From Aneurinibacillus thermoaerophilus (GTDB lineage: Bacteria; Bacillota; Bacilli; Aneurinibacillales; Aneurinibacillaceae): a stretch of DNA of 64,000 nucleotides. The notes below the pieces were generated by a model. It did not search any database, was not told the DNA's origin, and was given only the letters and a program-made list of their open reading frames with translations. The stretch spans positions 1-64,000 of the forward strand of contig NZ_FNDE01000016.1 in assembly GCF_900099925.1 (NCBI RefSeq). Direction: 5' to 3'. Made by a program: the position numbers and the translations under genes. Positions within the stretch are counted from its first letter, which is position 1. Every line of letters starts with the position of its first letter. Below, piece by piece: positions 7,586 through 16,388 of the stretch.

Positions 7586-9100
7586 TTATATAAAAAATGT
7601 CGTTCCCACCATAGTTTGTACGGGTGTCTGAAGCAAAAAATTAGTCACTGCTTCGATGTCTTGCGCAAATACGCGATCTTCACTAATTGGCGCCGTAACT
7701 GCGCGGGCCATGGCATGAAATTTTCTGGTTTTCGTTGCCATCTTCTCAACCCCATGATATTCGGCTGCCTGCAATGCGCAGATTAATTCAATCGCAAGCA
7801 CCCGGCGGCAGTTTTGTATAATCTGATAAGCATGGCATGCTGCAATTGTCCCCATACTAACATGATCTTCCTGGTTGGCCGAAGACGGAATAGAATCGAC
7901 GCTCGCCGGGTGTGCCAGCGTTTTGTTTTCCGAAACAAGTGAAGCAGCACAGTATTGCAAAATCATCGCACCTGATTGCAGTCCGGGTTGCGGACTTAAA
8001 AAAGCTGGCAAGCCGCTTAATTGTGGATTAACCATCCGCTCAATCCGGCGTTCGGAAATATTAGCCAGCTCCGCGACAGCCATTTTTAGAAAATCCATCG
8101 CCAGCGCAATCGGTTGCCCATGAAAGTTCCCTCCAGAAATCACCTGCTCCCCGTCTTGAAAGACGAGCGGATTGTCCGTGGCGGCGTTCATTTCAATTTC
8201 TAACTTTTCTTTCACATACCCAAGCACCTGCCAAGAAGCGCCGTGAACCTGTGGGATGCAGCGCAATGAATACGCATCCTGCACGCGCAATTGACCTTGT
8301 CTTGTCGTTAGTTTGCTATCCGCAAGATAGTCACGCATCCGCGCCGCAACCGCTACCTGTTCCGGATACCCACGCGCGACATGCACTTCTTCGGCAAACG
8401 CGTCCATGATACCACGCAGTCCTTCCATCGTTACGGCGGCAATAAGTTCCACCTGATAGGCAAGCTGTTCCGCTTCGAGATAAGCAACTATACCCATGGC
8501 CGTCATAGCTTGCGTTCCATTAATTAGCGCCAGCCCTTCTTTGGCTGTCAAAACAAGCGGCTGAATGTTTTCTGCCTTAAGGGCTACGGAAGCGGGAACG
8601 ATTTGCCCTTTGTAAAACACGTCACCTTCCCCAATGAGCGCAAGTGCCAAATGGGATAATGGAGCCAGGTCGCCGCTCGCGCCAAGCGAACCTTGTTGTG
8701 GAATAACCGGATGGATTCTACGGTTGAGAAAGGCAAGCAAGCTGTCAATCACTTCCCGACGCACGCCAGAGTACCCCTTTAAAAGTGCGTTCGCCCGCAG
8801 CAAGAGCATCGCCCGTGATACCACTTCCGGAAATGGTTCGCCAGTTCCACACGCATGGCTACGAATGAGATTTAGCTGCAATTTCTCCACATTTTTCGGA
8901 TCAATCAACACGTCGCTTAACTTGCCAAATCCCGTGTTAATACCATAGGCAATTTTATTTTCTGCCACGATTTTTTCCACCGCACGTCGACTCGCTTCCA
9001 CCCGCTGCAAGCTTTCCGGCGACACTTCTACCTGTTCAAACTCATACAGAATACGTTGCGCCTGGGCTAGTGTTAAAGAATAGCCGTTCAATTTGACCAT
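7586..9100 (-). CDS. hutH: Histidine ammonia-lyase
   Basis: This encodes a 504-residue cytosolic enzyme that deaminates L-histidine to urocanate. It contains [14 protein letters not shown] (~residues 139-152), where Ala-Ser-Gly forms the MIO cofactor, and the family blocks YGINTGFG and GNFHGQP. The start is the ATG after AAAAGGAG. An upstream in-frame start at 9142 is rejected because it would lie inside the leader terminator. Only hutP precedes it. No hutU, hutI or hutG is adjacent, so the rest of the pathway must lie elsewhere or be missing. Confidence 0.95.
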   Translation of the reverse strand: MVKLNGYSLTLAQAQRILYEFEQVEVSPESLQRVEASRRAVEKIVAENKIAYGINTGFGKLSDVLIDPKNVEKLQLNLIRSHACGTGEPFPEVVSRAMLLLRANALLKGYSGVRREVIDSLLAFLNRRIHPVIPQQGSLGASGDLAPLSHLALALIGEGDVFYKGQIVPASVALKAENIQPLVLTAKEGLALINGTQAMTAMGIVAYLEAEQLAYQVELIAAVTMEGLRGIMDAFAEEVHVARGYPEQVAVAARMRDYLADSKLTTRQGQLRVQDAYSLRCIPQVHGASWQVLGYVKEKLEIEMNAATDNPLVFQDGEQVISGGNFHGQPIALAMDFLKMAVAELANISERRIERMVNPQLSGLPAFLSPQPGLQSGAMILQYCAASLVSENKTLAHPASVDSIPSSANQEDHVSMGTIAACHAYQIIQNCRRVLAIELICALQAAEYHGVEKMATKTRKFHAMARAVTAPISEDRVFAQDIEAVTNFLLQTPVQTMVGTTFFI

Positions 9101-9125
9101 ACGCTTCACTCTCCTTTTCAAAATA

Positions 9126-9196
9126 AACAAAAAGGGAGCCACATATGCCTAAATAAAGCGATAAAACCGCTTCTTCTTAAGCAATATGCAGCCCCC
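9126..9196 (-). terminator. HutP-controlled terminator between hutP and hutH
   Basis: Arms at 9184-9196 and 9134-9146 pair over 13 bases (with three G-U pairs), followed by TTTTTGTTT on the minus strand. This is the position of the terminator in the B. subtilis hut operon, which is opened by HutP with histidine and Mg2+. Confidence 0.85.
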
Positions 9197-9225
9197 TATT
9201 ATCTGTTTGCTATGGGCTTTCTAAA
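9196..9225 (-). promoter_or_regulatory. Candidate HutP-binding UAG repeats
   Basis: Just upstream of the terminator the transcript has three UAG triplets (minus strand, at 9223-9221, 9212-9210 and 9198-9196), the last at the base of the stem. HutP hexamers bind spaced NAG triplets. Spacing here is 11 and 14, wider than in the classic B. subtilis site, so the exact footprint is uncertain. Confidence 0.5.
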
Positions 9226-9232
9226 TTCTTAT

Positions 9233-9706
9233 TCAAATGTGATTGATTCCAAGTCCCAGCGTCTCGTGCTCCAGTCCGCGAACCGGTGCACCGATCGTGC
9301 CGTACAGCGCCACGGCGATCCACTCACCTTCTCGCTCACTATCATACGGACATCCCCGTACAATCGCAAAATTTAATCCTACAGTCCGAAGTACAGTGCC
9401 AAGCTGGACCTGGCCACGGGTAACGCCCTGCATCGCTTCGATGATGGCATGGTATAGCGCATGTGCCTCACGGTAAAACGAGCCGTCGATAATCTGCTCC
9501 TTTTTGGCGGCAGTTTCAATAGCGGCCACCACTTTATGAGCGTCCATAGAACCAACTTTTCCCCTACAATACTGATAACCTAACTTCTCTAACCTGGCAA
9601 GGGAAAAATCTTCTGCTTCAAACTCGTCTTCTTCCAGCAACGCCAACTGCATTGCCATCTTGCCGATGCGATGCTCAATACGTAAAGACACGTCTTCACC
9701 ACTCAC
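9233..9706 (-). CDS. hutP: Hut operon antiterminator HutP
   Basis: This encodes a 157-residue RNA-binding regulator that, with histidine and Mg2+, opens the terminator before hutH. It aligns along its length with B. subtilis HutP, as recalled: [54 protein letters not shown] and the C-terminal [24 protein letters not shown]. The GTG start at 9706 lacks a good ribosome site. A GTG at 9691 fits the family N terminus ([11 protein letters not shown]) equally well. It is the first gene of the hutPH unit. Confidence 0.93.
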   Translation of the reverse strand: MSGEDVSLRIEHRIGKMAMQLALLEEDEFEAEDFSLARLEKLGYQYCRGKVGSMDAHKVVAAIETAAKKEQIIDGSFYREAHALYHAIIEAMQGVTRGQVQLGTVLRTVGLNFAIVRGCPYDSEREGEWIAVALYGTIGAPVRGLEHETLGLGINHI

Positions 9707-9732
9707 TAACTATAACGATCTGCTACTATACT

Positions 9733-9761
9733 AATATATAAATATGTCAGAAAATAGTCAA
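9733..9761 (-). promoter_or_regulatory. hutPH promoter
   Basis: The minus strand has TTGACT (9761-9756), a 17-base spacer and TATATT (9738-9733), about 30 bases before the hutP start. Confidence 0.65.
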
Positions 9762-9821
9762 TGTTTGCACACAAAACTTTTTACACCTACGCTTGCTAAT
9801 CTTTTCCCACACTGTCTCACA

Positions 9822-10778
9822 TTATTTTTTCGGTTCTTTTATATGCGTGAGCAACTCGATTAAGAGAATCGAAAATGTGTGCAGACGCTCCTCCATTCTA
9901 CCTGGGAACTGTGAACGGATAAAATTCAAGCTATCTTTCTCAGGATTATGCCATATAGCCCCATGCTTTTCCGTTTGAACATAACCATCCTGATCACCCA
10001 GCGCCCAGTTTGTCGCTTCAAAATAAGCGAACGGGATTCCTAGTTTCTTAAATGCCGCATGGTCGCTCCAATCACCCGTCGAACCTTTCGGATATTCAGG
10101 ATTAAGACCCGGATTGGTTTCCACGTTCAGTTTCTTTTTCTTTGCAAGGTCCAGCGCCTGATCGCGCACCCAACCGTCTTCGCCTTCATCCCCGTATACA
10201 TACATCTTATCCCCAGCGATCAAACTATCCAAATTCACCATGGCTACCGTATTTTGTATTTCTTTCGGCGTCATTTGAGAAGTGTAATACTCAGAACCTT
10301 TCGTGCCGATTTCTTCAGCCCCGAAGAAAACAAACGTTAGCGTGTAAGGCATTTTCTTATGTTGAAAACTCTCAATGGCTTCCAATATTACGCCCACGCC
10401 GGAACCATTATCATCGACTCCCTGTACGCCTTTTACCGTATCGTAGTGAGCTCCTACAATGATTTGCCTATCTGATTCCCCTATTTTTTTCGCAATAATA
10501 TTCTGCGAAACAATCGTTTCCCCCGCTCTGTTCGTTGTTGTAAATGTTTGAATTTCTGGATGCAAGCCTAACTTTCTCAACACTTCTACAATATACTGTG
10601 CCGCCCGCTTCTCATCTTCCGTGCCAGCTACCCTATCGCCAATTTGCGTCGCCAGGTTAAAGATATGATCGGCAGCGATAGTACCTGGTTCTGTCTTCGA
10701 TTTTGCCGTTGCCAGCGGAACAAACGAAATAAATACAAGTATCAAACAACATAGAAGAACAAATTGCTTTTTGATCAT
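9822..10778 (-). CDS. Secreted M28-family zinc aminopeptidase
   Basis: This encodes a 318-residue protein with an N-terminal signal peptide (hydrophobic residues ~5-24, then a probable cleavage after ATA). Metal-site residues fit family M28: H and D in GAHYDTV and GVDDNGSG, the Glu pair in FGAEEIG, D in NLDS, and a later His. It should trim amino acids from peptides outside the membrane. The start is the ATG after AGGAGGGGG, not the upstream in-frame ATG at 10802. It is a single gene with its own strong site. Confidence 0.88.
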   Translation of the reverse strand: MIKKQFVLLCCLILVFISFVPLATAKSKTEPGTIAADHIFNLATQIGDRVAGTEDEKRAAQYIVEVLRKLGLHPEIQTFTTTNRAGETIVSQNIIAKKIGESDRQIIVGAHYDTVKGVQGVDDNGSGVGVILEAIESFQHKKMPYTLTFVFFGAEEIGTKGSEYYTSQMTPKEIQNTVAMVNLDSLIAGDKMYVYGDEGEDGWVRDQALDLAKKKKLNVETNPGLNPEYPKGSTGDWSDHAAFKKLGIPFAYFEATNWALGDQDGYVQTEKHGAIWHNPEKDSLNFIRSQFPGRMEERLHTFSILLIELLTHIKEPKK

Positions 10779-10860
10779 CTTTCCCCCTCCTACCCCTCTC
10801 AAAATATGACTCTATTATATTTTTGTATAAAAATGTTGTAAATAGAATATTAATACAAAT

Positions 10861-10899
10861 AAAAAGACCCAATCCGCAAGGAAAAGATTGGGTCTTTTT
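10861..10899 (-). terminator. Terminator of the efflux operon
   Basis: A 14-base inverted repeat, AAAAAGACCCAATC / GATTGGGTCTTTTT, 7 bases after the stop of the adaptor gene, with T-runs on both sides. Confidence 0.9.
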
Positions 10900-10905
10900 A
10901 CATAT

Positions 10906-12378
10906 TTAATGCTGTATTTCAATTTTGGTTTGATCGGCCAAAAGCGCCACATTATTAACGATCACTGTGTCATTTTTCCGTAAACCGGACGTAATCAGCG
11001 CTTCCGCTCCCTTTTCAGCCCCTTCCTTCACTTCCACTCGTTTTGCCTTATCGCCTTCTGCTACGTACACATAGGTTTTTCCATTTTCTTTTACAATAGC
11101 AGAGGATGGGATAACAATGCCTTTTTGCGAGCCGGGAGCAATTAAGCGAACGTCAGCGAGCATGCCCGCTTTCAGCTTCACATCCGGATTCGGTACCGTA
11201 ATCTCTACAGGATATCCTTTTCCTTTTTCATCAAGTGGGCTAATATTCTTCACCGTGCCTATCGTTTGGAAATTAAACGCCTTTGCCTTTACCTGAACCT
11301 GGCTTCCCGGCTGTATACGGTTTATCTGATCAGCCGGGAAATATGTCAGAATCCGAACTTCGGACAGATTGGCCACGACAAGCACAGGCGCCTGCGGGGA
11401 GACCATCTCACCGATTTCTGCTTTTTTCGCACCGATAATTCCGTCGATCGGCGAAACGACAGTCGCGTCGTCAAGCATGTCGCGTGCTGAAGCAGCCGCG
11501 ACTTGCGCCTGCTTCAACGCCTGACGGCTTGCTTCAATTCCCGCTTCACTTTGCGCTACATCAACCTGTTTTTGGGCATTTTCATAGCCGCTGATTGCAT
11601 TTTGATAACTTGCTGTTGCATTGTCATATGCCTTCTGCGCAGTGGCCAGCGCTTTTTGGGCTGCTCCCAATTTCTCTCTAGCATTCGCGCGTGCAATTTC
11701 TGCGCTCCGATGCGCCGCTTCCGCATTGACAAGCGATGTTTCCGCTTGTTCCAGCTGCGCTTTGGATACAGCCCCTTGTTCGAACAATTGAGCAATGCGG
11801 TCACGGTTTGCCTTCGCATCATGCAGAGCTTGCTCTGCTTTAATGAACGAAGCGTCCGCATCTTTTACCGCGTTAGCGGTCTGCTCCAACGCACTTTTAG
11901 CCTGTGTAACAGCTCCCTGCGCCTGAATCATGCCGTTTTTCGCCTGTAACATTCCGTTTTTCGACTGTACAGCACCGCCTGTTGCCTGAACCACACCTGA
12001 TTTTTGCGCCATCTCCGCCGTTTGAATCCCTGCTTCCGCCGCTGATACAGCAGCTTCCGCTTTCCGTACAGCGTTTCGTAACTCTTTATCTTCCAATTTA
12101 AACAGTACCTGGCCCTTTTTGACCCGCATGCCAAGTTCTACCGGCATCTCAGCAATTTTCCCCGCGATTTTCGGTACGATATTAACTTGCTGCTCCGGAA
12201 GCACAGTACCTGTGAATATCTCTCCTGTACCAAGCACACCTTCCTGCGCTTGCGCCACTTTCACCGGGACTACGGTTTCCGGGCTTACAGCTTCTTTCGC
12301 GCTGGTTGTGCATCCCGCCAGCGCGAACGCTCCAAGCAACAGGCAGGCTACTGCCTTTGTTCGTCTCATTTTTTTCAT
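10906..12378 (-). CDS. Efflux adaptor lipoprotein (membrane fusion protein)
   Basis: This encodes a 490-residue adaptor with lipobox LAGC (Cys23), an N-terminal lipoyl half (TVLPEQQVNIVPKIAGKI), a very long alpha-helical hairpin (~residues 100-310, rich in Ala, Gln and Lys), a second lipoyl half (VVSPIDGIIGAKKAEIG) and beta-barrel and proximal domains. It resembles RND/MacA-type adaptors. The hairpin carries internal repeats (QSKNGMLQAKNGMIQAQ). It is last in the marR-emrA-emrB operon, and no RND pump gene is adjacent, so its transporter partner is unclear. Confidence 0.85.
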   Translation of the reverse strand: MKKMRRTKAVACLLLGAFALAGCTTSAKEAVSPETVVPVKVAQAQEGVLGTGEIFTGTVLPEQQVNIVPKIAGKIAEMPVELGMRVKKGQVLFKLEDKELRNAVRKAEAAVSAAEAGIQTAEMAQKSGVVQATGGAVQSKNGMLQAKNGMIQAQGAVTQAKSALEQTANAVKDADASFIKAEQALHDAKANRDRIAQLFEQGAVSKAQLEQAETSLVNAEAAHRSAEIARANAREKLGAAQKALATAQKAYDNATASYQNAISGYENAQKQVDVAQSEAGIEASRQALKQAQVAAASARDMLDDATVVSPIDGIIGAKKAEIGEMVSPQAPVLVVANLSEVRILTYFPADQINRIQPGSQVQVKAKAFNFQTIGTVKNISPLDEKGKGYPVEITVPNPDVKLKAGMLADVRLIAPGSQKGIVIPSSAIVKENGKTYVYVAEGDKAKRVEVKEGAEKGAEALITSGLRKNDTVIVNNVALLADQTKIEIQH

Positions 12379-12396
12379 CCCTTCTCCCTTTCTTTG

Positions 12397-13920
12397 TTAT
12401 CCTTGTTTTGTCATCTGCGCCTGTGGCAACTTCTTTTTTTGTTTAAACAAAAATACAAGCGGAATAGCAATAAACAGAGGTATAGAAGAAATCAAAAACG
12501 TATCAGCAATACTCCACGCTGTCGCTTCACGCTGTATAATCCCTACAAGTGTCGGAATACTATTTACACCGAGGCTTTCCTGTGCGGTTTGAAACGCTAC
12601 CGTATTGATAGATTCGGTAATATGCTCGGCATGCTCGGCTGCTTTATGTTGCATAATAGCTGTCAATACCGCAATTCCAAGTGAAGCCGCTACTTGCCTA
12701 ATAAGATTGGAAACTGCGGATGCATTCCCAACCTGATGCGGAGCTACGGCATTCATTCCGGCAGTGGAAAGCGGCATCATACAAAGCCCAATGCCAATGC
12801 CGCGAATGGTAAGCACAGTCTCAAGCCATTCTTGCGGCGTGTTGACAGTTAAACGATGAAGCTCGTACGTCATTACGCTCAAAATCGTAAGACCGACAAA
12901 TCCTAAGGGAATGACTCCGACTTTATCAAATAATTTTCCGGCTATAGGCATCATGACCGCCATCGCGATCGATTGTGGAATGAGCAAAATTCCTGTATCA
13001 ATAGCGGATATCCCCTGAATGTTTTGCAGGAAAATTGGGGTCAAAAACACGCCGCCAAATAATCCGATAGTTACAAGGCTAGCAGAAATTACACTCAGCG
13101 TATACGTAAAATTTTTAAATAAACTTAAATCGATGATCGGATCTTCTTTTCCGGTCTCAACCCACAGTAAGAAGACAAGCGCCCAAAAAGAAATAAACAT
13201 CAAAGCCACAATTTCAAATGAAGTCCAACCTTTCGTCTGACCGTTACTGAGCGCATATAGCAGTGTTCCTGCTGAAATCGCTGTAAGTACAAAACCGAGC
13301 GTATCAAAGGATTTGCCTTCGACTTTTTCTGTCTCCTGTAACAAAACAGATATGAGAAAAATCGCCAGAAGCGCCACTGGAATATTAACAATGAATAAAG
13401 AGCGCCAATTGAACCACTCGATTAAATATCCACTCAATGTCGGGCCGACCGCAGGAGCTACCATGGCGGAAATCCCCCACAGTCCAAGCGCCATGCCAAT
13501 TTGGTTACGCGGAATGATTTTATAAATGATCGACATGCTAAGCGGCATAATCACACCGCCGCCAAGTCCTGCAATCACACGTCCAGCAATTAATGACGTA
13601 TCGCTCCAGGCCAGTGCGCAAAACAATGTTCCGGCGGTAAACACGCTTAGCGAAATGATAAAAAACTTCTTGTAGCCAAGCCTGTCTCCCATATATCCGC
13701 TAATCGGAATGATCACACCGGACGCCAGCATATAGCCTGTTAATACCCATTGGATTCGTTCTGTCGTCGAACCGAGATCGTTCGTCAACTTAGGAATGGC
13801 CACATTAATGAGACTATTGTTCAAAATAGCAACGAACGCCGCAACAATAATGGCAATAAAAGCAACCCAATTCGTACCGGATGATTCGGCTGAAGGAGCG
13901 GCAGAACCCTGCGTACTCAC
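12397..13920 (-). CDS. DHA2-family multidrug MFS transporter (EmrB/QacA-like)
   Basis: This encodes a 507-residue, 14-segment drug:H+ antiporter. Typical blocks are NNSLINVAIPKLTNDL, QWVLTGYMLASGVIIPISGYMGDRLG and GWRSLF-like NWRSLFIVNIPV. It starts with GTG after GGAGGGGG. It lies 18 bases after the EmrA-like adaptor with which it should work, under the MarR-type regulator at the head of the operon. Substrates are unknown. Confidence 0.9.
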   Translation of the reverse strand: MSTQGSAAPSAESSGTNWVAFIAIIVAAFVAILNNSLINVAIPKLTNDLGSTTERIQWVLTGYMLASGVIIPISGYMGDRLGYKKFFIISLSVFTAGTLFCALAWSDTSLIAGRVIAGLGGGVIMPLSMSIIYKIIPRNQIGMALGLWGISAMVAPAVGPTLSGYLIEWFNWRSLFIVNIPVALLAIFLISVLLQETEKVEGKSFDTLGFVLTAISAGTLLYALSNGQTKGWTSFEIVALMFISFWALVFLLWVETGKEDPIIDLSLFKNFTYTLSVISASLVTIGLFGGVFLTPIFLQNIQGISAIDTGILLIPQSIAMAVMMPIAGKLFDKVGVIPLGFVGLTILSVMTYELHRLTVNTPQEWLETVLTIRGIGIGLCMMPLSTAGMNAVAPHQVGNASAVSNLIRQVAASLGIAVLTAIMQHKAAEHAEHITESINTVAFQTAQESLGVNSIPTLVGIIQREATAWSIADTFLISSIPLFIAIPLVFLFKQKKKLPQAQMTKQG

Positions 13921-13938
13921 ATTTATTCCCCCTCCCCG

Positions 13939-14592
13939 TTATGTAATATGAACTTTGATCTCCACGTTCGTTCCCGGTATGAGTTCTACGGCATCAGGCT
14001 TATCAATACTGATTTCAACCGGAATTCGCTGTGTTACTTTATTGAAATTACCGCTTGCGTTCGTCGCGGGAATTAAAGCAAATGTGGAGTTTGAAGCCTT
14101 CCCTATTTTTCTTACTTTTCCTGTAATCGTTTTGCCATTTGCCGCATCAAGCGTAATGTCCACCTTTTGTCCAGGATGTATTTTAGAGATATCTGTTTCC
14201 TCAATATTAGCTGATACATAAAGATGTTTGAAATCCATCATCACCGCTACTGGCTGGCCGGGAGCTCCCATCTCATGCTCTTTGGCGAAAACCTTAACAA
14301 CTACACCGCTAATCGGTGCGCGCAACACGGAGCGACTTACCATACTGGGGTCCATATTCGCAGGATCTTGCTCCGCAATGGCGTCATTTTCTTGTACAAC
14401 ATCTCCTTCTTCGACATGAATCCGCATTATTTCCCCGGCAATTTGCGGCATAATTCGATACTGGTCTCCCTGAATGCGCGCATCTTCTGTTTTAACATAG
14501 TGTGTTCCCTGGTACCAGTAGTAATAACCGATACCGCCCCCACTGATCAACATTGCTAAAAGAAGAATCCATAGTAACATCTTTCGCTTCAT
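13939..14592 (-). CDS. HlyD/EmrA-type membrane fusion protein
   Basis: This encodes a 217-residue protein with one N-terminal membrane segment (residues ~6-26), a biotinyl-lipoyl-like region (GEIMRIHVEEGDVVQENDAIAEQ, then LRAPISGVVVKVFAKEHEMG) and a beta-barrel. It is short for the family because the helical hairpin is nearly absent. It lies immediately before the MFS gene, as emrA does before emrB, and probably couples that pump to the cell wall side. Confidence 0.87.
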   Translation of the reverse strand: MKRKMLLWILLLAMLISGGGIGYYYWYQGTHYVKTEDARIQGDQYRIMPQIAGEIMRIHVEEGDVVQENDAIAEQDPANMDPSMVSRSVLRAPISGVVVKVFAKEHEMGAPGQPVAVMMDFKHLYVSANIEETDISKIHPGQKVDITLDAANGKTITGKVRKIGKASNSTFALIPATNASGNFNKVTQRIPVEISIDKPDAVELIPGTNVEIKVHIT

Positions 14593-14660
14593 TTTTTTCC
14601 CTCTTTCCTTTTGATTTCTCTTTCTAATATTTTGGATGCGAAATATCCTTGCAAAAATTT

Positions 14661-15101
14661 TTATTTTTTTTCTTTTATTTTCTCTTTTAGGCGATCAGCC
14701 AATAATTGTAGAGCGTTAACAATATTTTTTATCTCGTCTTCCGAAACCCCTGCAAATATTCCGTCAAAATAGTCGTCCCGAAGCGCAGGAACTTCTCTAC
14801 AAAGAGCTTTTACCTTTTCCGAAAAGAACACCCAGACAACGCGACGATCTTTCTCATCCCGTACCCTACGAACATATCCGTTCTCCTCCAAACGATCTAC
14901 GATACCAGAGACCGTGCTGTTCGACAGGCAAAGTTGCCGACTAATATCAGAAATACGCTGCGGCTCATCTTTCAGGCAACGCAAAACAAGAAACTGCGGT
15001 CCCGTTATATTAAAAGCCGCTATTTCGCGCGACAAAAGCTCAAAGGTCATCTGATTAATCTGACGAAGTAGTAGACGAATTTGCTTGGACGCGTTCTGCA
15101 T
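14661..15101 (-). CDS. MarR-family transcriptional regulator
   Basis: This encodes a 146-residue winged-helix repressor. The recognition region is RISDISRQLCLSNSTVSGIVDRLEENGYVRRVRDEKDRRVVWVFF, characteristic of MarR. The ATG follows AAAGGAG. As first gene of the efflux operon it most likely represses the operon and itself, releasing when it binds a drug-like ligand. Confidence 0.92.
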   Translation of the reverse strand: MQNASKQIRLLLRQINQMTFELLSREIAAFNITGPQFLVLRCLKDEPQRISDISRQLCLSNSTVSGIVDRLEENGYVRRVRDEKDRRVVWVFFSEKVKALCREVPALRDDYFDGIFAGVSEDEIKNIVNALQLLADRLKEKIKEKK

Positions 15102-15121
15102 GTCTGGCTCCTTTCACATAA

Positions 15122-15144
15122 AAATATTTCTTTCACAAATATTT
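15122..15144 (-). promoter_or_regulatory. Candidate MarR operator
   Basis: Two copies of the self-complementary octamer AAATATTT are separated by 7 bases between the promoter and the marR start. The region also reads as an inverted repeat. Position suits autorepression. No experimental support. Confidence 0.45.
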
Positions 15145-15167
15145 TCTATACGAAATACACATATAAG

Positions 15168-15195
15168 ATTATAGCAGTCACGCGAAGAATTACAA
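15168..15195 (-). promoter_or_regulatory. Promoter of the marR-efflux operon
   Basis: The minus strand has TTGTAA (15195-15190), a 16-base spacer and a perfect TATAAT (15173-15168). Confidence 0.7.
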
Positions 15196-15532
15196 GATAA
15201 AAGTTTATAAAAATGGGGGCAAACGATACAGAACTCCGAGAGGTTGGTTCTTATTTATGTATGTTTTATAGCTTTGATAAAGTATTGATAAACAACACGC
15301 CTCTTCTTCCTGTACACCCTTTTGATTTTCCTCCTAGCACCGCTGAAAGCAAACGCAAAACATCGACTGCAACTGTCTCCATCTCCAAACAGATTAGATG
15401 TTTTGCAGACGCCGCTTTTACCGAAGCAGTATGGACAAATAATACATCCTTGCGGAAAATCAATGAATCCCAGGAAGAAGAGGCATATTTGTCAACAATC
15501 TAAGACTCTGTCCAAACTACGCAGAGCTTCTT
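15196..15532. other. Intergenic region without a supported gene
   Basis: Short open frames occur on both strands but lack ribosome sites. One minus-strand frame contains a Cys-rich stretch (GCIICPYCFGKSGVC) but has no usable start codon, so it may be a gene remnant. A weak CTCTG/CAGAG hairpin near 15508-15530 could end the glycerol-phosphate operon. Confidence 0.4.
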
Positions 15533-16267
15533 TTAATTGGCCGTCGTTTTTTTCAAGGCAATCATACGTTCTGGATGATTGGTGCAAATCTGTAACTGCG
15601 GATGAAATCCTAACAAATGTTGAATGTCATCCGGTTCATCTACCGTCCAGGCAATGACGGTATATCCTGCTTCAATCATTTCTATTACGAAATCTTTCGT
15701 TACATACGGATACGGCATCGAAAGAATAGTCGCGCCGGTTTCCGCGAGCTGCTCGCGTATCAGCCTTGGTTTGCCCCCGAAAATCAATCCTTTTTTCAAA
15801 GCGGGAGCAAGCGCATGAACCCGCTTAATTGCGTCATGATCAAAAGAAGTAATATACACTTCCTGTTCCATTCCGTATTTATAGATAAGCTCTACCACTT
15901 TTTCTTCCAATCCTGGATATCTATCACCGGCAGCCTTCAACTCAATATTTATCTCTAATTTACCACGGACTTCCGTAAGCACCTCCTCGAGCGAAGGAAT
16001 ATGCTCGCCTTTAAAAGATTCGTCAAACCATAGACCAGCATCCATCTGCTTTAGTTCTTCCCATGTATAATCTTTAACCGAACCCCCAGCTTTTACTGTA
16101 CGTCCTAACACAAAGTCATGCATCAGCACAGGTACCCCGTCTTTTGAAAGCTGCACGTCAATTTCAATTGCTTGAATATCAGGATACTGCAGCGCGAGAC
16201 GGACAGCTGCCATCGTATTTTCCGGTGCTTTTCCTGACCAACCCCGATGAGCAATACAAACATTCAT
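15533..16267 (-). CDS. ugpQ: Glycerophosphodiester phosphodiesterase
   Basis: This encodes a 244-residue cytosolic enzyme that splits glycerophosphodiesters into glycerol-3-phosphate and an alcohol. It has the GDPD motif HRGWSGKAPENT (residues 7-18), EID metal ligands (~41-43), the HDF region, and ITSFDHDAI with the later conserved WTVDEPDD. There is no signal peptide, so it acts on substrates brought in by the ABC transporter encoded just upstream. It is the last gene of the glpP-ugp operon. Confidence 0.92.
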   Translation of the reverse strand: MNVCIAHRGWSGKAPENTMAAVRLALQYPDIQAIEIDVQLSKDGVPVLMHDFVLGRTVKAGGSVKDYTWEELKQMDAGLWFDESFKGEHIPSLEEVLTEVRGKLEINIELKAAGDRYPGLEEKVVELIYKYGMEQEVYITSFDHDAIKRVHALAPALKKGLIFGGKPRLIREQLAETGATILSMPYPYVTKDFVIEMIEAGYTVIAWTVDEPDDIQHLLGFHPQLQICTNHPERMIALKKTTAN

Positions 16268-16327
16268 TTGTTCTTCTCCTCTCTTCTTTTACTATGATAT
16301 AAACATCAAAATACCCAAAATGATAGA

Positions 16328-16367
16328 TACAGGATAGGGAGGGTTCGTTCGCTCTCCCCATCCTGTA
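16328..16367 (-). repeat. Intercistronic hairpin between ugpB and ugpQ
   Basis: TACAGGATAGGGAG and CTCCCCATCCTGTA pair with one mismatch around a 12-base loop. There is no T-run, so it is more likely an mRNA-stabilising or processing hairpin than a full terminator. Confidence 0.6.
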
Positions 16368-16388
16368 TTTACGCATCATTTAGTCATT

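Noticed and set aside
9101-9142. Upstream start for hutH
   Set aside because: That ATG lies in the HutP-controlled terminator stem and has no ribosome site; AAAAGGAG precedes the later ATG.
15266-15463. 65-codon minus-strand frame and a Cys-rich alternative frame (CIICPYC)
   Set aside because: Neither has a ribosome site; the Cys-rich frame has no start codon after its last stop. At most a gene remnant.
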